Source of the DNA: Mangrovibacterium marinum
GTDB taxonomy: Bacteria > Bacteroidota > Bacteroidia > Bacteroidales > Prolixibacteraceae
DNA: 64,000 nucleotides
NCBI RefSeq assembly: GCF_003046625.1
Contig: NZ_QAAD01000002.1
Coordinates: 62,001 to 126,000 of the forward strand
Direction of reading: 5' to 3'
Positions 9,182 through 17,820 of the stretch are shown here, piece after piece. How positions within the stretch are numbered: position 1 is the stretch's first letter; each line of letters begins with the position of its first letter. The translations under genes were made by a program, and so were the position numbers. The notes beneath the pieces are model-generated. The model did not search any database. It was not told the DNA's origin and saw nothing but the letters and a program-made list of their open reading frames with translations.

Positions 9182-9781
9182 TTATTTACCCGTTGTTACT
9201 TCGTAATATTTGGTCACATCAGTAACCATCATTCCTGCGGTGCGTGCAGCTTGCATGCCCAGCACCCCATCTTCGAACACCTGGCAGGCAGCAGGCTCAA
9301 CGCCCATCTGCTCGGCACAGCGCAAAAAAGTCTCCGGATGCGGTTTATAGTTGTTCACATCCTCGTAGGCCACAATAATGTCAAAATATTGATCCAGCCC
9401 GATCAGCTCCAGCGACTTCTTCGCCAGGCGTTTCAATCCACCGGTTCCCACTGCCATGGGCAGCTGTCCGTGGTATTTTTTAATGATATCGACAACCGGC
9501 TCAATCGGTTGTGCCAGGTGCATATTGGCCTCGTACTCGGCCTCTTTGGCATCGCCCATCTCCTGCGGGTCAATCTTGGTTCCAAACAATTCATTCAGCT
9601 TCTCCACCGTTGGGTAAAGCGGAATTCCGGCCAACTGATCAAACAACTCCACGGTAAAGTCGATTCCGTAGCGTGCTGCCGCATTGCGCCAGGCCACAAA
9701 GTGGATTGGCATCGTATCCGAAATCGTCCCGTCTAAATCAAAAATCAGCCCCTTGGCATTCGGATCAATGTTTATTATCAT
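9182..9781 (-). CDS. HAD family phosphatase (beta-phosphoglucomutase-like)
   Basis: A 199-residue cytoplasmic HAD hydrolase. Motif I is FDLDGTISDT (nucleophile Asp about residue 15). A helical cap resembling beta-phosphoglucomutase follows. Motif II is GTGG, and the motif III Lys lies before VFEDGVLGMQAA, which carries motif IV acidic residues. HPETFL matches the PHPETFL signature shared by YqaB/YvdM-like sugar phosphatases. A sugar-phosphate phosphatase is the best guess; the mutase activity is not shown. First gene of the probable operon with the EEP protein and uvrB. Confidence 0.85.
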   Translation of the reverse strand: MIINIDPNAKGLIFDLDGTISDTMPIHFVAWRNAAARYGIDFTVELFDQLAGIPLYPTVEKLNELFGTKIDPQEMGDAKEAEYEANMHLAQPIEPVVDIIKKYHGQLPMAVGTGGLKRLAKKSLELIGLDQYFDIIVAYEDVNNYKPHPETFLRCAEQMGVEPAACQVFEDGVLGMQAARTAGMMVTDVTKYYEVTTGK

Positions 9782-9887
9782 AGCTTTAAAATATTATTTT
9801 GAAGGGCAAAATTACACAAAACAGCCATACGGATTTCATTTTTAACTTTACTAAAAAATTAACACATTTGCCTCAAAAGCTTATCCC

Positions 9888-10274
9888 ATGGATCGACAAC
9901 TATTTTTGACTTTGACCACCAGCTCGCAATGGGCCCTGTTTTTGGCTCTGGCCGCCATTATTTTTTCCTGGATCGAAAAAAAGCGGTGGATGCAGCTTGC
10001 CGGGCAAGCACTCTTTGTTGTGTTAGCCATTTTTTCCTTCTGGGTGATGAAAACCGATATCATCCTTGTTCCGGAAGCAACAGCAGGCGTGCCCGCACCA
10101 CCGGAAGCCCAGGCGCTGCGCTTTTTCCTGGGGCTGACAATCTGCGGAGGTATTGCCCTAATTGGCTTGGTTTTGAACGGGATCAAATCATCCTTTGCCA
10201 AAATCCCCAACCTTATTCTGGTGCCCTTCGGACTGATGCTCTTCTTTATGGTGTACAATTTACAACGCTTATAG
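9888..10274 (+). CDS. Hypothetical membrane protein
   Basis: A 128-residue protein with four predicted transmembrane segments (about residues 15-30, 35-55, 75-95 and 105-122). There is a short Pro/Ala-rich loop (VPEATAGVPAPPEAQ) between the second and third. It ends with a basic NLQRL tail. I recognise no family. It starts about 107 nt from the divergent HAD gene and no partner gene follows, so it is probably a single-gene transcript. The gap after it (10275-10648) holds only a minus-strand terminator. Confidence 0.6.
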   Translation: MDRQLFLTLTTSSQWALFLALAAIIFSWIEKKRWMQLAGQALFVVLAIFSFWVMKTDIILVPEATAGVPAPPEAQALRFFLGLTICGGIALIGLVLNGIKSSFAKIPNLILVPFGLMLFFMVYNLQRL

Positions 10275-10557
10275 GAATCGCGGTCCGGTTTTTCGGGGGG
10301 ACCACCGCTGCGATAACATTTGCAACCCGAGCCGACTCTTCCATCCTTCGGCTTGTCGCCTGCCCTCCCAAGGTTTATCAGCCCCTGCCGAAAAAACCTT
10401 CATGATTCCGGGGAATCAGCAAAAGGGATGAAAGTTTACTATTTTCGACGATGCTGTTGTCGTTGTTTTCAAAAGTTGTCGGGTTGTCGTTCCACTTCTA
10501 ATCAAAACAAGTTATTGACATGGCGCGTTAGCACCTCTGCGGAGTAAGACTTTCACA

Positions 10558-10596
10558 GAAAAAAAATTGACCCGATAGCTTCGCCACCGGGTCAAT
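10558..10596 (-). terminator. Rho-independent terminator of the aminotransferase gene
   Basis: A perfect 8-bp stem (TTGACCCG at 10568-10575 with CGGGTCAA at 10589-10596) with a 13-nt loop. On the minus strand it is followed by an uninterrupted T run (10567-10558). It lies about 50 nt past the aminotransferase stop codon. The rest of the gap 10275-10648 has nothing I can call. Confidence 0.85.
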
Positions 10597-10648
10597 CATC
10601 CATACGCTATTCCGGCAAGCCGGATGTATTCAATTTGAATTATTTCAA

Positions 10649-11941
10649 TTACTTTTTCGAGTCGAGGCAAGCATGGTAAATCCCCTCGAACAACTCCTTG
10701 GCATCGCCTGCCGCCATGGCCGAGAAGGCCACACGAATAACATTGTTCAGGTTGATAATGCCAATACTGTATTTCTCAATCAGGATTTTGCGGATTGTTT
10801 CACCATCCAGACCATCGGCTAACTTCACGCACATAAAATAGCCCGAGTTATAGGGCAAGGCAGTGAAACACTCCTGATACTTATCATCTTTCAGGGCTTC
10901 TTTCACCGCATCGTAACGCTTTTTCATAATCGCGTACTTATCCGCTTTCTGTGCTTTGTATGCCGGATCTTCGAAGGCTGCAAACAACAAGGATTGCGAA
11001 ATATTGGCCGAGTTGGAGATATTCCCGCGCACAGCACCGGCGGTCTTAGCCTCCATGGCGGTATAAAAATCAGCATCGCCACCTTTAATGCCGTAAGTGA
11101 TGAAACCAACGCGGAATCCCCACACATAATCTTCTTTGGTTGGACCATCGATTTTTACAGCCAGCACGTTCTCGTGCAGATCGTTCAGGTAGGTAAAAAT
11201 ACTTTGTGTTTCAATGCCGGTTTCGTAAACCAAGCCAAAATAAGCGTCGTCGCAAAGCACAACAATCTTGTTGCCTTTCCCGGCCGATTCTTTAATAATC
11301 GCGGCCATCTGCTCTGCTTCGGCAACTGTTGGCGAGTAGCCGGTTGGGTTGTTGGGGAAGTTCAGGATCATCACCTTCTTGCCGATACCACCTTCCTCAA
11401 GGCTGGCTTTTAAAGCGACAAGATCCAGCTGTCCCCCTTCGAACAACTTGTATTTTTGAAGCTCCGCACCATATCCGTGGCTTAAAATCAGGTTATAGTT
11501 TCCCCAGAACAAATCGGGCACAATCACCTTGTCGCCCTGTTCAACAAACATATAACCGGCCATGCTCACCCCGTGGGTCAAGGCATTGGTAACCACCGGC
11601 AAGCTAACCAACTTATCTGCAAGCCGAGGGTTTTTTTCGTAGATCATGCTTCTCCATTTAGCCCGAATATCGGGACGACCAAAACTTGGTGCATAAGGAA
11701 AAACCAGTGACGGATCGAGTCCGATTTTATTTTCGAGACTCTCCAGTCGCATCGGCGTACCATTGTCCTCCACCGCAGCGCCAATCGTTGCGTTAATCCG
11801 GACACCTTTGGCCTCTGCTGTCTGACCGAGAATACCTTTTTTAGGAAAGAAGATATTTTTACCGCGTTCCGAAAGCATTTCATATACAACCGGATTTTTC
11901 TCGCGAATGACGATGTTTAACTCTTCAGCTTGAGGATTCAT
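10649..11941 (-). CDS. PLP-dependent aminotransferase, class I/II
   Basis: A 430-residue fold-type I aminotransferase. Landmarks are LPVVTNALTHGVSMAGYMF (cofactor phosphate region), LNFPNNPTGYSPT near residue 194 with the conserved Asn-Pro, VLCDDAYFGLVYE near residue 228 (PLP-ring Asp and Tyr) and the putative Schiff-base region VKIDGPTKEDYVWGFRVGF near residues 262-280. A C-terminal Arg region (NNVIRVAFSA) would bind the substrate carboxylate. Substrate is not determinable; aspartate- or alanine-type transamination is plausible. It is a single gene with a strong terminator and a long upstream gap. Confidence 0.9.
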   Translation of the reverse strand: MNPQAEELNIVIREKNPVVYEMLSERGKNIFFPKKGILGQTAEAKGVRINATIGAAVEDNGTPMRLESLENKIGLDPSLVFPYAPSFGRPDIRAKWRSMIYEKNPRLADKLVSLPVVTNALTHGVSMAGYMFVEQGDKVIVPDLFWGNYNLILSHGYGAELQKYKLFEGGQLDLVALKASLEEGGIGKKVMILNFPNNPTGYSPTVAEAEQMAAIIKESAGKGNKIVVLCDDAYFGLVYETGIETQSIFTYLNDLHENVLAVKIDGPTKEDYVWGFRVGFITYGIKGGDADFYTAMEAKTAGAVRGNISNSANISQSLLFAAFEDPAYKAQKADKYAIMKKRYDAVKEALKDDKYQECFTALPYNSGYFMCVKLADGLDGETIRKILIEKYSIGIINLNNVIRVAFSAMAAGDAKELFEGIYHACLDSKK

Positions 11942-12267
11942 TATTTGTGTTTTAATATACTTAGTTTACGTGTTCTTCATAATGGCCAAAACAGGCGCAA
12001 GATATTAAAAAAACGGGAAGAAGCCTTTGTTTCGTTTCAATTTAAAACCAACAACTCCAATTCCCTGTCAATCTATAATCTCAACACCACGACAGGCCTG
12101 TCAAAGATTACTCAAACGGTGCTTCATTCAGAATAATCATCAGAATTGCGGCATGGCAACATGCTCCAATTTCCGGCCGCAAAGATAAGCGATAAGCAGC
12201 CTGCGCGAATACTAAAATACATCAAAAAATACAGAATTGGAGGTTCCCTGAAGCCCATGCAGGCATG
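11942..12267 (-). promoter_or_regulatory. Upstream region of the aminotransferase with a candidate -7 box
   Basis: This 326-nt gap separates the aminotransferase start from the histidine kinase stop. It holds no supportable gene. A TATCTTTG element on the minus strand at 12187-12180 fits the -7 consensus and would give a leader of about 230 nt. A weaker TATCTTG lies closer to the gene. No known riboswitch consensus is recognisable. Confidence 0.35.
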
Positions 12268-13572
12268 CTATTCAACAAGTGGCAGGGTGAAACTCACCAC
12301 CGTACCGAGGCCTAAAGTGCTTTCGATGAAAAAAGTTCCCTTGTTCTTTTGCAGAAACTCTTTGGCCAGAATAAGGCCAATCCCCACACCTGGTTCATTG
12401 AGGCTGCCCGGGTTTGAAAACGGAACCGATGAATTGGCGCGCAGCAGGTTTTCCTCCGACATGCCAACGCCTTTGTCCGAGACGGTGATCCGCATATCGT
12501 CGCCTTCTTCCTCGGCTGAAATCCGCACCTCGCCTCCCTCGCGCGAAAACTTGATGGCATTCGACACAAAGATTCTCAAAATTGCCCCGGCCATATCCAC
12601 ATCGGCATAAACTTCGGAGTTACTTTTCATTTTCAGGAAAAAGGAAAGCTTTTTATCTTCAATCTGAGGGTGGTACAGCTCAACCACATCGCGGTAGATT
12701 TTCTCAACCTTAACAGCCCGGGGCTGGTAGCTGATGGTTCCGGTTTGGCTGGTCGACCATTTCATCAGATCGCCCAGCAAACGGTAATTCTGCTGCGAGA
12801 AATTGGCCAGACTTCGGATCAGGTCTCGCTTATGCTTTTCATCCAGTTCATCGTACTCATCGTTCAGCAAGTTGGCGATGCCTGCAAAACCGCCAATGTG
12901 GTCACTCAAATTATTCGATATCAGCGACACAAAACGCTCCTTACTGACTGCCAAATCCTTAAAGCCCTGCTGGCTTTGCACCAAGGATTCCGAGAGCTTT
13001 TCAATTCGGCGGTACAAAAAATCGAAGGCATATTCGTTGGCATAAGCCATCAGGGTGATCAGAAAAAAGATGATGCCCAAACGGCCGCCGTTGTCCATAT
13101 TATAATGCGGATACCAATCGAGATCGGCAAAAAGGATAAAGCCCAGCAGGTTGACCGTAACAAAGGTAAGCAGGAGCAGCAAGCCCTTGCGACGCCCTAC
13201 CAGCAAGATGGTTGGCAGGGGAATTAAAATCGTAAAATAAAGTCCGGTACGGTCAATACCGCCTGTTTGCGCGAAAAAAGTAGTCAACAACATGATGGTG
13301 ACAACAAAAAAGGTTGTCACAAAGTGGAGCATCTTTTTTTCTTTAAACAAATAGTAGAGCAGCGAACTAACCACCAAGGCAATGGAGTTGGCGATTAAAA
13401 ATCCAAAATCGCCCGACAGCGCATTATAGATCATAAAGCCGAGCATGAGGGTAACGAAAAAATAAGAAAAAAGATAGAGCAAAAAGCTTTTCTTCTTATC
13501 CTCGAAACTTTCGTAGGAACTCAAATCGGCATTTGAAACCAAATAATAAAGAAACTGCTTGAATTTCGTCAC
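12268..13572 (-). CDS. Membrane histidine kinase with degenerate H-box
   Basis: A 434-residue protein. Residues 30-185 form about six transmembrane helices without a large periplasmic domain. Then come a linker helix, a dimerization region and a HATPase domain. The HATPase looks intact: N-box VSNAIKFS, G1 DKGVGMS, F-box PFSNPGS, G2 GVGIGLILAKEF. The H-box reads LISNNLSDHIGG (residues 217-228): the position of the canonical phosphoacceptor His (ISHDLR) is Asn220. The only nearby His is His225, five residues later. Either His225 is used or the protein is a pseudokinase. No response regulator is adjacent, so it is an orphan. Its 3' side is followed by a 326-nt gap. Confidence 0.85.
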   Translation of the reverse strand: MTKFKQFLYYLVSNADLSSYESFEDKKKSFLLYLFSYFFVTLMLGFMIYNALSGDFGFLIANSIALVVSSLLYYLFKEKKMLHFVTTFFVVTIMLLTTFFAQTGGIDRTGLYFTILIPLPTILLVGRRKGLLLLLTFVTVNLLGFILFADLDWYPHYNMDNGGRLGIIFFLITLMAYANEYAFDFLYRRIEKLSESLVQSQQGFKDLAVSKERFVSLISNNLSDHIGGFAGIANLLNDEYDELDEKHKRDLIRSLANFSQQNYRLLGDLMKWSTSQTGTISYQPRAVKVEKIYRDVVELYHPQIEDKKLSFFLKMKSNSEVYADVDMAGAILRIFVSNAIKFSREGGEVRISAEEEGDDMRITVSDKGVGMSEENLLRANSSVPFSNPGSLNEPGVGIGLILAKEFLQKNKGTFFIESTLGLGTVVSFTLPLVE

Positions 13573-13654
13573 GTGTTTGTATCCCCTTAGTTTTTCAAGC
13601 TAAGTTAAGGCATTTAGGGGAACCAGCAGTTCGTGAAAATAAAATTATTTGAAT

Positions 13655-14425
13655 TTAATATTCGCCCGAAACATCGGTCAATACTTCATAACCGTCGGCC
13701 GTAACCAAAATCGTATGTTCAAATTGGGCCGAGAGCTTGCCATCGCTGGTGCGGGCAGTCCAGCCGTCGTATTTATCCACCTTGCAGGTTGCACGGCCTT
13801 GGTTGATCATCGGTTCAATGGTAAAGGTCATTCCGGGAGCCATGATGGGCCCGGAGTTGCGGCGGGCAATATGGTCGACCTGTGGCGACTCGTGAAAGTC
13901 GATGCCTACCCCGTGACCGCAAAACTCGAACACCACGCTGAATTTTTGCGCCTTGGCGTAACGGCCAATCACAAAGCCAATGTTTCCGAAATGATTGCCG
14001 GGACGCACCTGCTGGATGCCCAAGTCGAGCGAATGTTTAGCCGCATCGACCAGTTTTTGCGCGGCCGGACTAATTTGCCCAACGGTATACATGCGGCTGG
14101 TGTCGCCGTAATATCCGTCGAGGATGGTTGTCACATCGATATTCAGGATATCGCCCGGCTTAAGGATGGTTTTCTTACTGGGGATACCGTGACAGACCAC
14201 TTCATTGAGTGATATACAGGACGATTTCGGATAACCGTGATACCCTAAGGTCGCCGATATCGCGCCATTGTCTTTAATAAACTGACTGATCAAGTTATCC
14301 AAATACTCGGTACTGACCCCTTCCTTCACATATTCTTCGATCATAACCAGCGCTTTAGCGGCCAGTTGACTACTTTTACGAATACCTTCAATCTGTTCGG
14401 GGGTCTTTATAATAATATCGCTCAT
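13655..14425 (-). CDS. map: Methionine aminopeptidase, type I
   Basis: Removes the initiator Met from new proteins in the cytoplasm. I chose the Met at 14425 (MSDIIIKTPEQIEGIRKS), giving 256 residues, typical of type Ia enzymes; an upstream Met at 14443 adds six atypical residues. The metal ligands are visible: two Asp in NIDVTTILDGYYGDTSRM, His in CGHGVGIDFHE, Glu in FTIEPMI and Glu in SAQFEHTILV. There is no N-terminal zinc-finger extension. Flanked by a histidine kinase gene and a divergent thioesterase. Confidence 0.96.
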   Translation of the reverse strand: MSDIIIKTPEQIEGIRKSSQLAAKALVMIEEYVKEGVSTEYLDNLISQFIKDNGAISATLGYHGYPKSSCISLNEVVCHGIPSKKTILKPGDILNIDVTTILDGYYGDTSRMYTVGQISPAAQKLVDAAKHSLDLGIQQVRPGNHFGNIGFVIGRYAKAQKFSVVFEFCGHGVGIDFHESPQVDHIARRNSGPIMAPGMTFTIEPMINQGRATCKVDKYDGWTARTSDGKLSAQFEHTILVTADGYEVLTDVSGEY

Positions 14426-14480
14426 GAAAAAAAATTTGCGCAAAAATGGCTATTGCTGATTTATTTTCAAAGCTGAACAA

Positions 14481-14488
14481 TACTTTTG
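14481..14488 (+). promoter_or_regulatory. Candidate -7 box for the acyl-ACP thioesterase gene
   Basis: TACTTTTG matches TAnnTTTG and lies 118 nt before the chosen start at 14606. The -33 element is poor, so confidence is modest. It falls in the short divergent region with map. Confidence 0.45.
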
Positions 14489-14605
14489 TGCAAAAAGTTT
14501 AAAAAACTTCATACTGATTATGCGAAACCGAGCCGACTGACCGGAAGCCAATTTCCGACAATAGCCACCCCTCGCACACCGCACAAACAACAAAACAATC
14601 GTCCG

Positions 14606-15343
14606 ATGGAAAAATACACTCAAACGATTCAGATTCCTTCCTACCAAACCAACCAATTTGCCGAAGCAACGGTACCCGCCATTGTGAACCACCTGCTGGA
14701 GGCGGCCTGGGCACATGCGCAAACGCTGGACTGGGGTTACGACCTGCTGCAGAAACACAACATGTTCTGGGTGCTTTCGCGCATGTATGTCGAAATAGGG
14801 CGGCTGCCCCGTTGGCAGGACACCATCACGCTGAACACCTGGTCGGCGGGCACCGATGGCATGTACGCCTACCGCGAGTTTATGCTGACAGCCGAAAACG
14901 GCGACACCATCCTGACGGCCAACTCGGCCTGGCTGATCCTGGATACAGAGAGTAAGAAAATCGTTCGGCTGCGCGACCAAAAAGAGACCTTCCCCCGCTT
15001 TACCGGCAGTGGCATCTGCCGCGAGCCCAAGCGACTGCGCCACAAGGTGGACAAAAGCGAGCTCAGTTACGTGCCGGTCAAACACAGCGACATCGATGTG
15101 AACCATCATTTTAACAGTGTGAAGGCGCTGGAGCGTGTGCTGGACGACTACGGCATCGAGTTTCAGAATGCCTACACGCCGGCCACCATCGAGATGAACT
15201 ACCTGAAAGAAGGTCTCCCGGGCGATCAGCTGGCCGTGGTGAAAGATTGGGTGGACGACGAAAAATACCGCTCGACCATTGTGCGAAAAGACGACGACGC
15301 CGAGCTAAGCACCTTCGAAATTATTTGGAAGAAGAAGGACTGA
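14606..15343 (+). CDS. Acyl-ACP thioesterase
   Basis: A 245-residue double-hotdog protein. I chose the Met at 14606 because residues before it in the open frame are low-complexity and basic. The first hotdog has FWVLSRMYVEIGRLPRWQDTI with the pattern LTTWSxG seen here as LNTWSAG. The second has SDIDVNHHFNSVKALERVLD, corresponding to the catalytic Asn/His segment (DMNQHVNN-like) of plant and bacterial acyl-ACP thioesterases. It releases fatty acids from acyl carrier protein in the cytoplasm and so sets chain length of free or lipid-bound acyl groups. It is a stand-alone gene. Confidence 0.88.
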   Translation: MEKYTQTIQIPSYQTNQFAEATVPAIVNHLLEAAWAHAQTLDWGYDLLQKHNMFWVLSRMYVEIGRLPRWQDTITLNTWSAGTDGMYAYREFMLTAENGDTILTANSAWLILDTESKKIVRLRDQKETFPRFTGSGICREPKRLRHKVDKSELSYVPVKHSDIDVNHHFNSVKALERVLDDYGIEFQNAYTPATIEMNYLKEGLPGDQLAVVKDWVDDEKYRSTIVRKDDDAELSTFEIIWKKKD

Positions 15344-15444
15344 TGCCCCCCGCCGGAGATGGAGGAGCTGCACCGGGTGCTGCCAATAGCAGCGGCCAGA
15401 TGCTGAACTAATTTCAGCAGGCCGCAAAGCACAACGACTGTCGC

Positions 15445-16371
15445 TTAGCCGTTCAACCAATCCTGAATGCGCTCCAGCTTTTCGGGCAGCGGCATATAGC
15501 CATCGAGCCAGTGGATAGGCGTGCCCTGCCGTTCCATACGGCGGAACCAGGTCATCTGGCGCTTGGCAAACTGGTGGATGGCCGTTTCGAGCCCCTTGAA
15601 CATTTCGTTATAGGTTAGCTCTCCCACCAGGTGCAGGGTCAGGTATTTGTACTCGAGGCCGTAGTAGGTCAGCTGTTCGGGTGTTAAGCCGCCATCGAGC
15701 AGGGCCTGCACCTCGTCGAGCATGCCCGCATCGAGGCGTTGCTTCAGGCGTTCGGTAATGCGCCGGCGCCGGCTTAAGCGGTCGAACTTCACCCCCACCA
15801 CCAGGCTGTTAATGTCGGGCATCGAGCGGTCAATCTCGGGGTGATCTTTCAAATAGCGTTCAATTTCGATGGCCCGGATTGCCCGCTTTTTGGTTTCCAC
15901 ATCGGTGGTATTGTGCAAATCTTCTTTCAGGGCCTTCAGTATTTCGGTCAGCTCCGCCAGCTCTTTGGTCTCCAGCTCAGCGCGCCGGGCCGGATCGGGC
16001 GGCACCTGTATCAGCTTATAATTTTTCAGCACCGCTTCGACATACAAACCGCTGCCGCCGCACAAAACCGGAAACTTTCCGCGTTGGCGCACATCGGCAT
16101 AAGCTTGCAGAAAATCCTGCTGATACTCGTACACATTGTATTCGTAACCGGCCTCCTTAATGTCGATCAGGTGATAAGCAATGGGCTGCCCGTCGATCAC
16201 ATAATCTTCATAATCCTTGCCGGTTCCCAGGTCCATGCCCCGGTACACCTGCCGCGAGTCGCCCGAAATAACCTCCCCGTCAAGCAATTGAGCAGCATGA
16301 GCTGCCACGGTGGTTTTTCCCGAGGCCGTAGGGCCAACAATAGCGAGCATTTGATATTTGGTAGCAGACAT
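15445..16371 (-). CDS. miaA: tRNA dimethylallyltransferase
   Basis: A 308-residue MiaA that adds the dimethylallyl group to A37 of tRNAs reading UNN codons. The P-loop is IVGPTASGKTTVAAH (residues 11-25). Also present are SGDSRQVYRGMDLGTGKD (about 37-54), GGSGLYVEAVL and a C-terminal FAKRQMTWFRRM, all family signatures. Length is normal. It is divergent from the Yip1-like membrane gene and convergent with the thioesterase gene. Confidence 0.97.
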   Translation of the reverse strand: MSATKYQMLAIVGPTASGKTTVAAHAAQLLDGEVISGDSRQVYRGMDLGTGKDYEDYVIDGQPIAYHLIDIKEAGYEYNVYEYQQDFLQAYADVRQRGKFPVLCGGSGLYVEAVLKNYKLIQVPPDPARRAELETKELAELTEILKALKEDLHNTTDVETKKRAIRAIEIERYLKDHPEIDRSMPDINSLVVGVKFDRLSRRRRITERLKQRLDAGMLDEVQALLDGGLTPEQLTYYGLEYKYLTLHLVGELTYNEMFKGLETAIHQFAKRQMTWFRRMERQGTPIHWLDGYMPLPEKLERIQDWLNG

Positions 16372-16381
16372 AAGGATTCAA

Positions 16382-16411
16382 TTTTGAGATTTGCAAAATA
16401 ATGTATTTTTG
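16382..16411 (+). promoter_or_regulatory. Promoter of the membrane protein-smpB unit
   Basis: TTTTG at 16382-16386, a 17-nt spacer, then TATTTTTG at 16404-16411 fits the Bacteroidota promoter pattern. Transcription would begin about 12 nt before the ATG at 16431, giving a very short leader. Confidence 0.6.
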
Positions 16412-16430
16412 TAACGCAAAGTAAACGAAT

Positions 16431-17015
16431 ATGGATTTTAAAGCACAATTGAATTGGCTGTTTCTCGAATCGTGGTCGCTGCTCACGGCTCCCAAGGACT
16501 TTTGGAAAATCAAATTGGCAAAGGGTTTCTCCAAACCCGTTGTTGGTTCTTTTTTTCTACCCTTAACCGTTCTGGTTGGGCTGGCCGTTTTTTTGGGCGA
16601 GCTGCTGTGGAAAAGCGAACCGCTGCTGTCGTACGCCCTGCTGAAGGGCCTGCGCGAGGCTGTGAGCTACCTGCTTCAGTATTTTGTTGCTGCGGCGGTG
16701 CTGTTTCGTCTGCTTCAGAACCATAAAGGTACCGGCAATAAAAAATGTCTCGACTCGGTACTGGCCTACTCGCTGCTGCCCTTTTTGGCAGCCTCAACCA
16801 TCATCGGCTTGTTCCCCGGACTTTATGTGCTGGGCATCGCAGGCCTGTATGGCTTCTATTTATTTATAACCGGAGCTCAAACCTGCCTCGAAATTCCGAA
16901 AAACGAACAGGCCCGGTTTATTCTTCTCGCACTATTACTGATTGTGCTGATTTTCGGTACAATCAATTGGATTAGTTGGAAAATTTTTCAGGCATTCTTC
17001 CCCTATGGCGCATAA
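16431..17015 (+). CDS. Yip1-like membrane protein
   Basis: A 194-residue protein. It has a short amphipathic N-terminus followed by about five hydrophobic segments (near residues 40-58, 78-98, 108-130, 130-148 and 160-182). The arrangement and the N-terminal [10 protein letters not shown] motif resemble bacterial Yip1/DUF1282 proteins of unknown function. It overlaps smpB by 11 nt, so the two are translationally coupled. That coupling is the main functional clue, and its meaning is unclear. Confidence 0.7.
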   Translation: MDFKAQLNWLFLESWSLLTAPKDFWKIKLAKGFSKPVVGSFFLPLTVLVGLAVFLGELLWKSEPLLSYALLKGLREAVSYLLQYFVAAAVLFRLLQNHKGTGNKKCLDSVLAYSLLPFLAASTIIGLFPGLYVLGIAGLYGFYLFITGAQTCLEIPKNEQARFILLALLLIVLIFGTINWISWKIFQAFFPYGA

Positions 17016-17463
17016 ATCAGCAAATATCAATATCAAAAACAAACGGGCCTATTTCGAATACGAAATTCTGGAAAAGTTTGTAGCCGGCCTGCAATTGGTG
17101 GGCACCGAAATTAAATCGATCCGCAACAGCAAAGCTAGCATTGTGGAGGCTTATTGCCGCTTTCAGGGCAGCGAGCTGTGGGTGGTGAACATGAATATTT
17201 CGGAGTACGACTTCGGAAATATTAACAACCACGAAGCCCGCCGCGACCGCAAGTTGCTGCTGAATAAAAAAGAACTGGAAAAACTGCAAAAGAAGATCAA
17301 GGAAAGCGGTTTCACCATTGTTCCGCTGCGACTGTTTATGAACGACCGCGGACTGGCCAAGCTCGAAGTTGGTCTGGCGCGCGGGAAAAAGCTGCACGAC
17401 AAACGCGAAAGCCTCAAGTCGAAAGATGCCAAGCGCGACATCGACCGGGCCATGAAATACTAG
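17005..17463 (+). CDS. smpB: SsrA-binding protein
   Basis: A 152-residue SmpB, the partner of tmRNA in rescue of stalled ribosomes. The oligonucleotide-binding barrel begins [17 protein letters not shown], then [16 protein letters not shown], and ends with the basic tail [19 protein letters not shown], which enters the empty mRNA channel. The normal C-terminus RAMKY is followed by TAG. Behind the stop lies a 21-bp repeat array whose open frame is -1 relative to smpB and carries no start codon of its own. No ssrA gene is seen in the window. Confidence 0.97.
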   Translation: MAHKSANINIKNKRAYFEYEILEKFVAGLQLVGTEIKSIRNSKASIVEAYCRFQGSELWVVNMNISEYDFGNINNHEARRDRKLLLNKKELEKLQKKIKESGFTIVPLRLFMNDRGLAKLEVGLARGKKLHDKRESLKSKDAKRDIDRAMKY

Positions 17464-17483
17464 CCCCACAACAGCATCGGGCC

Positions 17484-17777
17484 GAACTTACGGGAGCTCC
17501 ACCCGGGCTCACGGAGCTTCCACCAGAACTCACGGAAGTTCCACCAGGTTTTACGGACGTCCCACCAGAACTTACGGAAGCTCCACCTGTATTCAACAAG
17601 GCTCCACCTGCGTTCAACAAAGCCCCACCTGAACTTACGGAGGTTCCACCAGAGTTCACGGACATCCCACCAGAACTTACGGGGGCTCCACCAGAACTTA
17701 CGGAAGTCCCACCTGCATTCAACGAAGCTCCACCAGAGCTCAACGAAGCCCCACCCGGCCCGGGAGCTCCCCAATAG
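17484..17777. repeat. 21-bp tandem repeat encoding a PPELTEx-like heptapeptide
   Basis: Thirteen exact-length 21-bp units (17484-17756) with no insertion or deletion, then a Pro/Gly-rich remainder ending at TAG 17775-17777. On the plus strand each unit reads as seven residues: a variable residue, L/F, T/N, E/D/K/G, A/V/I/L, P, P. Variation among units keeps this pattern (ELTEVPP, GFTDVPP, EFTDIPP, AFNEAPP). The frame is open from about 17267 but has no ATG/GTG/TTG, and it is -1 relative to smpB. The minus strand is also open in two frames, which such a period forces. It lies between the convergent smpB and exonuclease genes. Confidence 0.9.
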
Positions 17778-17820
17778 CCGGCAGCCGGCCAGGCTCGGGC
17801 ACTCTATCGGGCGCGCCCAC

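Noticed and set aside
10320-10547. Plus-strand open frame after the 128-residue membrane protein
   Set aside because: Composition is Cys/Arg-rich with no family likeness, and the gap has only a minus-strand terminator.
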